Of a stretch of 10,341 nt of DNA, positions 1 to 6,300 are shown one piece after another. This stretch comes from Halomonas sp. (lineage in GTDB: Bacteria; Pseudomonadota; Gammaproteobacteria; Pseudomonadales; Halomonadaceae). The stretch is taken from assembly GCA_007129225.1 (NCBI GenBank), contig SKVX01000195.1, positions 1 to 10,341 on the forward strand, in the 5' to 3' direction. The position numbers and the translations under genes were made by a program. The first letter of the stretch is position 1. Every line of letters begins with the position of its first letter. Under the pieces are notes generated by a model. That model saw only the letters and a program-made list of their open reading frames with translations. It did no database searches and had not been told where the DNA came from.

Positions 1-816
1 CATTTCGAGCCGGGACCGCCGGACCCCGACAGTGGGGCTCCCAGCCAGGTGCTGATACTACCGCCCGAGGTAGAGAAAACCGAAGGCGTGCTCTATCGCG
101 ACCCGGATGGCATCGACCCGCTCGATGCCGAACTGATACGCCGCCACCCGGCGCTGCTGCAGAACGCCGCCTTCCTCGAGCAACTCAGCGCCTACGCCGA
201 CAGGTCGGTGAGCAACGCACAGCACGCCTTCAATCAGGTCCTGGCTCGGCAGCAGGAGCGCCTCGTCGCGCATATCCTCGCGGCACTGCCCGAGGCGGCT
301 CAACTGCCCTGGGGCTGGATCGAGCATCGCCCACTACTGCGAATGATGACGAACCAGGCCCTGGCCAGGCTCGAAGACGACGAGCCGGATGCAGACACCG
401 CCATTGCACAGCTCACCCGCGTGCTGGCGTTATGCCCGCAGGACAACCTCGGCGTCCGCTCACCACTGATCAACCTGCTGCTGCGCCAGGGCCATGACGC
501 CGAAGCACTGGCCATCGCCGAACGCTACCCCGACGACCACCTTGCCGAAACCCACTACGGCCGCGTGCTGGCCCTGGTCCGTCTGAGCCGCCTCTACGAA
601 GCCGAAAAAGCCCTACAGTCCGCTCACCAGGCGCTGCCCAAGGTGCTCAAGTATCTGCTCGCCGACAAGCGCAAGCCACCCAAACTGGACCCCGGCGCCA
701 TGACCCTTGGCGGCGCCGACCAGGCCTGGTACTACCGAGAAGAGATGCGTGACGTCTTTGCCGCCACGCCCGGCATGCTGGCCTGGATGGACAAGACGCG
801 AAAGCGCTTCAGGTGA
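1..816 (+). CDS. TPR-like helical-repeat protein, 3' part only
   Basis: The reading frame is open from the first base of the window to a TGA at 814-816, so this is the C-terminal 271 residues of a longer protein. A GTG at 49 could be a start, but the 16 codons before it read well and there is no clear ribosome binding site, so I treat the gene as cut by the window edge. The visible part is mostly helical. A stretch with alternating Ala/Leu spacing typical of tetratricopeptide-like repeats runs from about DADTAIAQLTRVLALCPQD through LRQGHDAEALAIAERYPDD to LYEAEKALQSAHQALP. It is followed by a conserved-looking block, LGGADQAWYYREEMRDVF, and a Trp near the C-terminus. I have seen this tail in uncharacterised bacterial TPR or ST7-like proteins. 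No enzymatic motif or membrane segment is visible. It is probably resident chromosomal sequence flanking the accessory region; its function is unknown. Confidence 0.82.
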   Translation, partial: HFEPGPPDPDSGAPSQVLILPPEVEKTEGVLYRDPDGIDPLDAELIRRHPALLQNAAFLEQLSAYADRSVSNAQHAFNQVLARQQERLVAHILAALPEAAQLPWGWIEHRPLLRMMTNQALARLEDDEPDADTAIAQLTRVLALCPQDNLGVRSPLINLLLRQGHDAEALAIAERYPDDHLAETHYGRVLALVRLSRLYEAEKALQSAHQALPKVLKYLLADKRKPPKLDPGAMTLGGADQAWYYREEMRDVFAATPGMLAWMDKTRKRFR

Positions 817-820
817 GTGG

Positions 821-934
821 ATTCTCGGCCGCAGGCCTCCCGGCGGGGTTGCCGATGCTGGCGATCCCATCAAACGCCGCGGCCTCCGCCAGGGCGCCTA
901 ACGGAGCCAGTCGCGATGCGGAGCAGCGCTCCAA
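821..934. repeat. Intergenic repeat, copy A
   Basis: Positions 831-923 align without gaps to 1853-1945 (copy B), with 73 of 93 bases identical by my hand count. Blocks such as tcccggcggggttgcc and gcggcctccgcc are identical. The right terminal arm ccagtcgcga (907-916) is conserved, but the matching left arm present in copy B is missing here, where the element runs into the end of the upstream gene. The copy ends with gcgctccaa (926-934). No reading frame of interest is present. The element probably forms a stem-loop 3' of the upstream gene. It looks like a dispersed intergenic repeat of this genome, not an insertion sequence. Confidence 0.72.
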
Positions 935-1110
935 GTGCGCCCGTGAAGGCGTGCACATAGTGCAGTGAGAGTCCGCACCGGGGTAAGACCATGGCCCCGT
1001 AGTCAAAGGTAACTGCGTCGCCGTGAGGCGGGGTGGGAAGCAATCGGAGACGAACTGGCGGTCCGTAGGATGACGAACTCGATTCGGCCGGGTCAGGTGG
1101 CGAGCTTGCT
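935..1110 (+). mobile_element. Group II intron 5' fragment (domain I remnant)
   Basis: The sequence begins with GTGCG at 935, which matches the GUGYG consensus of group II intron 5' ends. It continues with gtgagagtccgcacc (964-980 region) and the run gaactggcggtccgtagga (1052-1070 region), which resemble bacterial group II intron domain I sequence. No reverse transcriptase or maturase ORF follows, and no domain V hairpin is recognisable before the promoter at 1121, so the intron is truncated to roughly 175 bases. The right boundary is approximate. The insertion point is immediately after the last base of repeat copy A. Assignment rests on recalled sequence character and the consensus 5' end; a structured-RNA search would decide it. 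Confidence 0.55.
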
Positions 1111-1120
1111 AATGGTTTTT

Positions 1121-1149
1121 TTGACTCACCCAGAGCTGCTGACTATTCT
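1121..1149 (+). promoter_or_regulatory. Sigma-70 promoter of the toxin-antitoxin module
   Basis: A -35 hexamer TTGACT (1121-1126, five of six to consensus) and a -10 hexamer TATTCT (1144-1149, four of six) are separated by exactly 17 bases. Transcription would begin near 1156, giving a leader of about 23 bases with the ribosome binding site GCAGGAG at 1164-1170. It lies just right of the intron remnant, in clearly lower-GC DNA. TA operons of this type are usually autorepressed by the antitoxin; I see no obvious operator palindrome here. Confidence 0.55.
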
Positions 1150-1178
1150 ATAGCATTGGCGTTGCAGGAGATTTCCTT

Positions 1179-1412
1179 GTGCAATTTGAAGAGCTTATTC
1201 AACGTATTAGCCGCCTGCCTCCGGATAGACAAGAAGAGGTTATGGATTTCATTGCCTTTCTCGAACATCGTTATGGCCAAACACGTAATCAAGATCAGCA
1301 GGATTGGACCAACCATGAATTCCAGACAATGAGTCTGGATCAAGCCATGCGAGAGCAGGAAGGCGAGCCGGATCTCTATACGGAAGCAGATCTGAAAGAG
1401 CGCTGGCAATGA
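1179..1412 (+). CDS. DUF2281-type antitoxin of a type II TA module
   Basis: This 77-residue protein opens with MQFEELIQRISRLPPDRQEEVMDFIAFLEHRYGQ. The pattern LPPxxQxEVxDFxxFLxxR is that of small DUF2281-family antitoxins and is expected to be the DNA-binding and dimerising half. The C-terminal part (SLDQAMREQEGEPDLYTEADLKERW) is acidic, like the toxin-embracing tails of such antitoxins. The start is GTG at 1179, chosen because GCAGGAG at 1164-1170 sits eight bases upstream and the family N-terminus fits. The stop TGA (1410-1412) overlaps an ATG at 1409-1411, the inferred ancestral toxin start. The gene is lower in GC than its surroundings, suggesting acquisition. It should neutralise the downstream PemK/MazF-like toxin and repress the operon (inference from family). 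Confidence 0.8.
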   Translation: MQFEELIQRISRLPPDRQEEVMDFIAFLEHRYGQTRNQDQQDWTNHEFQTMSLDQAMREQEGEPDLYTEADLKERWQ

Positions 1413-1435
1413 AGTAATCAGGCCAGATTGCTCTC
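1409..1435 (+). other. Ancestral toxin start interrupted by a nonsense codon
   Basis: Reading from the ATG that overlaps the antitoxin stop (1409-1411, ATGA overlap) gives ATG AAG TAA TCA GGC CAG ATT GCT CTC and then continues in frame into the annotated toxin at 1436. The conceptual peptide MK*SGQIALMPFPYTNL has the G-x-I-x-L-x-PFPFT N-terminus typical of PemK/MazF toxins (usually GDIVLVPFPFT). The TAA at 1415-1417 therefore appears to be a nonsense substitution at codon 3 rather than the natural gene border. Confidence 0.7.
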
Positions 1436-1774
1436 ATGCCATTTCCCTACACCAATCTTTCTTCAAGCAAGAAACGCCCCGTTCTGTTACTGCGCCAATT
1501 GGATTACGCCCACGATGACTGGCTAGTCTGCATGGTATCATCGCAACTTCACCAAGCTCACCCGCAACTGGATTGGGTCTTGTCGCCTGGACATGATGAG
1601 TTTCTGGCTTCAGGCTTGAAAGTGGCCAGTGTCTTTCGTTTATCTCGGCTCGCCATACTGGACGGCTCGCTGCTATTGGGACAGCTTTGGTTGGTGTCCG
1701 ATGCTCGCCTCAACGAGCTAAGACGGCATTTGGCATTATGGGTACAAGGCGGTGCTGCTGGCATCGCCCAATAA
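1436..1774 (+). CDS. PemK/MazF-family toxin, N-terminally truncated
   Basis: The product from ATG 1436 is 112 residues, starting MPFPYTNLSSSKKRPVLLL, with the PFPxTxLSxSKxRPxLLL signature of PemK/MazF-family mRNA interferases. Conserved Arg14-Pro15 lie at the expected point of the first beta hairpin. Further on, WLVCMVSSQ, LKVASVFRLSRLAIL and the C-terminal LNELRRHLALWV match the family's strand and helix pattern. In the usual family these toxins cut single-stranded RNA. The part encoding the first beta strand (SGQIAL) lies upstream of this ATG and is cut off by an in-frame TAA at 1415-1417, and no good ribosome binding site precedes 1436. The toxin may be non-functional or poorly made unless the stop is read through or reinitiation occurs. 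It could equally be listed as a pseudogene. Confidence 0.72.
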   Translation: MPFPYTNLSSSKKRPVLLLRQLDYAHDDWLVCMVSSQLHQAHPQLDWVLSPGHDEFLASGLKVASVFRLSRLAILDGSLLLGQLWLVSDARLNELRRHLALWVQGGAAGIAQ

Positions 1775-1837
1775 GCGGAATTCCGGCAATTGCCAAACCT
1801 CATCATTCGAAAATTTCGTTGTCGGAACATCGTTAGA

Positions 1838-1945
1838 TCGCGACTGGAGGCCGAAGGACTCCCGGCGGGGTTGCCAACGCTGGCGACAGCCACTGAGGTT
1901 GCGGCCTCCGCCGAGGCGCCTGGCGGCGCCAGTCGCGACGCGGAG
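1838..1945. repeat. Intergenic repeat, copy B, with terminal inverted arms
   Basis: This copy is bounded by a perfect 10-base inverted repeat: tcgcgactgg at 1838-1847 and ccagtcgcga at 1929-1938. Inside, ggaggccg (1846-1853) can pair with cggcctcc (1902-1909), so a long imperfect hairpin is possible. Positions 1853-1945 match copy A (831-923) at 73 of 93 bases without gaps. The element lies between the convergent ends of the toxin gene (+) and jetD (-), after about 60 bases (1775-1837) in which I see nothing notable. It encodes nothing convincing. It resembles REP/MITE-like intergenic repeats; whether it is mobile is unknown. Confidence 0.75.
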
Positions 1946-1947
1946 TC

Positions 1948-1969
1948 GGAGCGCCGAACCGAGCGCTCC
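1948..1969. terminator. Hairpin abutting the jetD stop codon
   Basis: A perfect 7-base stem, ggagcgc (1948-1954) and gcgctcc (1963-1969), encloses an 8-base loop cgaaccga. On the minus strand it starts at the last base of the jetD stop codon. It lacks a T-tract, so it is not a classical intrinsic terminator. It may still protect the 3' end of the jet transcript or separate the convergent operons. The loop plus right arm (1955-1969) is the 15-base sequence found again at 10304-10318. Confidence 0.4.
1955..1969. repeat. 15-base direct repeat, left copy bounding the jet operon
   Basis: The sequence cgaaccgagcgctcc here is identical to 10304-10318, and the two copies enclose the jetA-jetD operon and its promoter. 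The left copy ends on the last base of the jetD stop codon and is the 3' part of the repeat B hairpin. The match does not continue on either side (left neighbours c/t, right neighbours t/a). Confidence 0.6.
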
Positions 1970-3216
1970 TAAAGCTGCCTTTCCTGTAAATCGGTTAATA
2001 GCAGCGACAATATCTGCTCTTCGTGCAGTGCCTCCTCACGCCTTACCAACGCATCTCGCAGCGCCGGATCCCAATTGGCATCAACGGGCTGCCCTTCCAG
2101 CGGTTTGCCTTTCAGGTGGGAAAAAGCATCCAGGTCGGCTGCGCCCATTCGCCAAGGCTTCATGGTAAAACGCAGGAATAGTGAATTGGCGATACCGATA
2201 CCGGGCCAGTCGAAGTCACCCCGATAGTGCAGCACAGCGCCAGCGGCTTCGAGCTGCTCCAGCACAGTGAGTACCGCCGCACCTGGCCGCCCCCAGGTGA
2301 CGATCAGCGGGGCACATCGTGCCCCCAAGCGCTCTGCGGCCTCCGCCAGGACGCTGGGGTTCTCGCAGACATACACATCTCGACCGGCACAAGCCCAGGC
2401 CGGTGGATCACGCAACAGTTGGCGCAACGTAAGCCAGGTAGGCTCAGCTTCGCGATAATGAATCGCCAGCGCATCGTCCAGCGGCTTACCACCTTGCGTT
2501 GGCAGTCGATGGACCAATACCGCGCTGGTGATATCACCCCCCAGCAATACACCGGCGTGCGCCCAGATGCTGCGCTCGTCCGGCTGTGCCAGGGGTACAC
2601 CTCCCCGCCAGTAGCGAGCCAGCGCCCGACGCACCAGTGCCGCCACTGGCTCGCCGACATCCAGGGCATGGGCGTCACCCAGGCACTCCGCCGCCAAGGC
2701 GCTAAGGGAGATACCCTGCCCGGGCAAACGGGCCAATACCCGCAAGGCAGCGTCCAGCAGTTCGCACGCCCGCTGTTTGTCACGCTCCGCCACGCGCTTG
2801 AGCAGGCCACTCACCTGTAACGCATCAAGCCACTCGCCCAGGCCTATGGCCTCGGCCTGAGCACGATACTGCGCGACCAGCTCGTCCCAGCCGCGACGGT
2901 CGGCTTCCCGTTCGGCACGCCAATCGACCAAGGGGCCGTCCAGCGCTTCAAGCGCGGCACGCAGGCTTGGCGCCACGCCCGCTCGTTCCAGGGCTCGCTC
3001 CATGGCGGCAAGGTCGACGACAAGGGAGCGGCCACGGCCGGGCGGGCGTCCCACCAGACGCTCAACCGCCGTCCGCTCGGCCTCGGTCGCCTGGCTCAGC
3101 GTCAGCCGTGGGCCACTATTGTTTAGCAGCTTACGCGCCAGGCGTTGGCGCAGGCGCACCAACGCCTGCCCGCCGATCAGCCGCTGGAGTCGAGCAAGAT
3201 CGACGTGATCAGGCAT
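1969..3216 (-). CDS. jetD: JetD, Toprim nuclease of type I Wadjet
   Basis: JetD is the effector of Wadjet: by family knowledge it is a topoisomerase VI A-like nuclease that cuts small closed circular DNA trapped by JetABC. The 415-residue product has the expected two-part build: a helical and winged-helix N-terminal region (DUF3323-like, starting near RLIGGQALVRLRQRLARK at 12-29) and a C-terminal DUF2399/Toprim domain. Visible Toprim features are VYVCENPSVL with the metal-binding Glu285, PLIVTWGRPG (303-312), and GDFDWPGI with Asp334 and Asp336. ATG at 3216 is the only reasonable start: an in-frame stop lies at 3235-3237. It has no strong ribosome binding site of its own, and a 21-codon leader ORF overlaps the start, so translation may be coupled. 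It is the last gene of the operon, 92 bases after jetC. Full length, no visible damage. Confidence 0.93.
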   Translation of the reverse strand: MPDHVDLARLQRLIGGQALVRLRQRLARKLLNNSGPRLTLSQATEAERTAVERLVGRPPGRGRSLVVDLAAMERALERAGVAPSLRAALEALDGPLVDWRAEREADRRGWDELVAQYRAQAEAIGLGEWLDALQVSGLLKRVAERDKQRACELLDAALRVLARLPGQGISLSALAAECLGDAHALDVGEPVAALVRRALARYWRGGVPLAQPDERSIWAHAGVLLGGDITSAVLVHRLPTQGGKPLDDALAIHYREAEPTWLTLRQLLRDPPAWACAGRDVYVCENPSVLAEAAERLGARCAPLIVTWGRPGAAVLTVLEQLEAAGAVLHYRGDFDWPGIGIANSLFLRFTMKPWRMGAADLDAFSHLKGKPLEGQPVDANWDPALRDALVRREEALHEEQILSLLLTDLQERQL

Positions 3217-3274
3217 GGTTCGTGATGAGGCCGTTTATCGCCAGCTGCGAGGTTACGACATGATCGTAGGTCAT
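3209..3274 (-). CDS. 21-codon leader ORF overlapping the jetD start
   Basis: An ATG at 3272-3274 (minus strand) is preceded by AAGGAG (3286-3291) at about 11 bases. It opens a short frame encoding MTYDHVVTSQLAINGLITNHA that stops at TGA 3209-3211, eight bases inside jetD. JetD's own ATG has only a weak ribosome binding site, so ribosomes finishing this leader could reinitiate on jetD. The AAGGAG forms part of a small GCTC-AAG-GAGC hairpin (3286-3296 region). The peptide has no recognisable motif. It may have no role beyond translation control, or the overlap may be chance. Confidence 0.35.
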   Translation of the reverse strand: MTYDHVVTSQLAINGLITNHA

Positions 3275-3309
3275 TGTAGCCTGGGCTCCTTGAGCAGTTT
3301 TTAACAAAG

Positions 3310-6300
3310 CTAGAAGAGGCTATCCATACCACCATCACCCTCCTCCTCTTCTTCCAGCATTGGCTCGCGTATCTGTGAGACCGGGCTCACATCCCGCAGA
3401 CGCCGCTTGCCGTCCCACCTCCAGCGAGTCACGTGCACGGCATCCACGCCTTCACGGCGCACCAGTTGGGCAATGGCCAGGCCGGGCACATCCGGATAAC
3501 ACCCCCACTCCCGTTCTGAGGTCATGATGGCATCCAGGTCGAACTGGGCCAGCAGCCCCATGCTCTTGCCCCGCGCGTCGTCGTCGATACCGGCAAAGAC
3601 TTCATCGAGCATCACCAGACGCGGCGCCAGGGGATGAGCGCTGCTGTAATGACTGGCCGCCGCGGCAAAAAGCGGCAAGGTGATCACCAGCGCGCGCTCG
3701 CCGCCGGATGCGGGCCCATAGGCCGGGCGCCACTGGCCGTTCTGGTAACGTTCGACGGTGAAGCGATGCCAGAAGCGGTAGTCCAACGCTCGCTCCAGGA
3801 TTTCCTGCAGGGCACCCCCTTCGTCATTGCCACGCGCCTCTTCGATGCGCTGCCGAAGGAAGTCGCCCACTACCTGGCGATCCTCGGGCGACCAGGCATC
3901 CAGGGCCTGGCGACGCAGCCGTTGGCATACGTCAGCAAGCCCCGCCGGCGCTATCAAGCCTGCGGCACTCTCGCCCTCGGCCAGGGCCTGCCAGCGCATG
4001 CGCAAGCGCATGCCAGTGCTGGTGGGGCGTTGCTCGAGCTCACGATTCATGGTGGCCACATTGCGCTCGGTGGCGGTAATGCGCTCCTGGATATGGCTGG
4101 CCACCTCGTCGATCAGGTAGTTTTCCAGCAGCTCCCGTTCGCGAGCGTTCAGCAGTGCCTGGCGCTGGGTGATCTCGTCTGTCAGCTGGCGTCCCAGGGC
4201 ATCGGGGTCCTGTCGCTTGCCCTGAAAGACGATGCGCACCAGCAGCAGGTCGTCACGCGCCTCAGCCAGGCAGTCGTGCCCCCCACGGGAAAGCGTGTCG
4301 GTAAGATGCTTGATATGCTCATGCAGGCCACGCTGATGGCGATGCCAGTTTTCATCACTGGCATCCAGGGAGGCGGTCGCCTGAGCGGCCGCCCGGGCCA
4401 GGCGCACTGAGGGCTCAGGAGCCCAGGACGCGGGAGGCTCGGCCTCGATGAACGCTTGCGGGGCGGCGACCCTCAACAGCTCCTCCTCCATCAGCGTGCG
4501 AAAAGTGGCAATGGCCTGCTCACGGCGATCCCCCTGCTCTTCCAACCGACGCTCGCCATTCTCGACCCGCTCGGTCAATGTGCCTAGCTTGCCCACCAGC
4601 TCTCCGTGCTGGGCATCCAGCTCACGTTGCTCACGCTTGAGCGTTTCGCGTGCCAGCCGTAGCGCCTCGAGTTGACGTTCGAGCTCCTGAACCTCAGCCC
4701 CCATGCTTTCGCGAAGCGTATCCCGACGTACCTCCGCTTCCAGGGCCTGCTCCTCGGCCTCGGCCCGGTCGAGTTCGGCCTGCTGCAATTCCTCGCGGGC
4801 AGCCTGCGTCTCCTCGCGTCGCTCCTCATGCCACTGCTGTGCCTCTTGGGCACCACGCAAGGCCTGGCTCAGCTCACCGATCGCCAGCCGAAAATCATTC
4901 AACGCCTCAGCAACGCGCGCCAATGCCTCTCTCTCCGCCGGCAGGCGCAGATCCTCGGCGGCCTGGAAAAGCTCGCTGCGGGCGCTCTGCAGAATCTCGC
5001 GGGCAGCATCGAGCGTCTCCTTGGCACGCTCGAGCCGATCCATCTGGCTATCCCGAGCACGACGCAAGGCGGCCTCGTTGGCATGGGCGTCACGCAGCGC
5101 CTGGTTGCCTGGCCGTCCATTCCACTCCCTATCGGCTGCCTCGCGTCGCAGCGCCAACTGGGCCATCTCAGCCTCGAGTTCGGCACGGCGTGCCGCCAAG
5201 GCCTCTCGCTGCCGAGCGATTTCTGCCAGGCGTTGCCGACGAGCGGCCTCCCGGGCGGCATGGCCGATATAGACAGCCTGCGCCTTATGCCATTGGCCAC
5301 GTATCGGGCCCAGGCGCCAGCTACCATCCTCGGCGACCCAGGCAGGCGAATCGGACTCACCCAGGGCGATGGCGCTAAGCAGCCTCTCTACCACCGAGCG
5401 CTCCACCGGCGCCTCGTCAGGACGGTCAGGATGCAGCGCCGCGGCCAGGGAGCGTGCCGGCGCCGGACCAGAGCCACCCGAGGGCGGGATCAACACGCTG
5501 TCCCAGGTATCGGCATCGAGCACTGCCCCATCGGGCATCACCCAGGCATCCAGCAGACCCGAAGCCTCCAGCGCCGCCTCCAGGCCGGCTCTTGCCTCGG
5601 CCGTCATCCCATCGCGGAAATCCACCAGTTGCCAGAGTGGCGCACCGGGACGTGCCTGACGAACCCTCTCGCCTCGCGTGTAGGGCACCGGTGGCGCCGT
5701 CTCGCCGCCAGACTCCAGGCGCGTGCGCTCCACGCTCAGCGCCTCATCGTCCAAGCCTATCGCATCGACGTCCCGACCCAGGGCCGCCAAACCCTGGCCC
5801 AGCTGGTCGCGAAGGGTCTCCCTTGCCACGCCCAGCCCCGTCTCGGCAGGACCTTCACCGGTCATGTGTTCACACCAGGCCTCAAGCTCCGCCAGCAGCG
5901 CCTCGGGATCCACCGGTACCAGGTGCGCCAGGCCACCCAGATAGGTGCGCCATGCCAGGCATAATGCCCGCGCCTCACCGGCTCGCGCCTCACCCGCCTC
6001 GAGAAGATCGTCCTCGCGATTGGCCAGGGTCTCCTCCTCGCGGTGCACCTCCCGCTCGGCCTGATGAAACCGGCTTTCCGTATGCTCCACCGCACGCAGA
6101 CGCCCCTCAAGGTGCTTGACACCCTCGTGGCAGCGACGATGCAGGTCACGCAGGGCGGCTTCCAGGGCATCGGGGTCGGTCGCAAATTCAGCGGCAACTC
6201 GGCGATGCTCGGCAGCCAGACCCGCCGCCTCAGCAGCCCGGCCGCTCTCCGCCAGGTGCTGTTGCAGCCGTGCTCGGGCGGCCTCGTCGCGCTGTTCGGC

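Noticed and set aside
707..901. 64-codon plus-strand frame overlapping the end of the first gene and repeat A
   Set aside because: It is out of frame with the convincing gene and continues into repeat sequence; no start signal or recognisable motif.
1752..2168. 138-codon plus-strand open frame across repeat B and the end of jetD
   Set aside because: It spans the repeat and runs antisense to jetD, with low-complexity Arg/Pro/Ala sequence and no ribosome binding site; a chance frame.
4672..5964. 430-codon plus-strand open frame antisense to jetC
   Set aside because: It lies wholly within jetC on the opposite strand, has Leu/Gln/Arg-rich composition without domains, and is explained by the GC-rich third-position bias of the real gene. 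The same holds for 6043-7284, 3634-4410 and 8429-9217.
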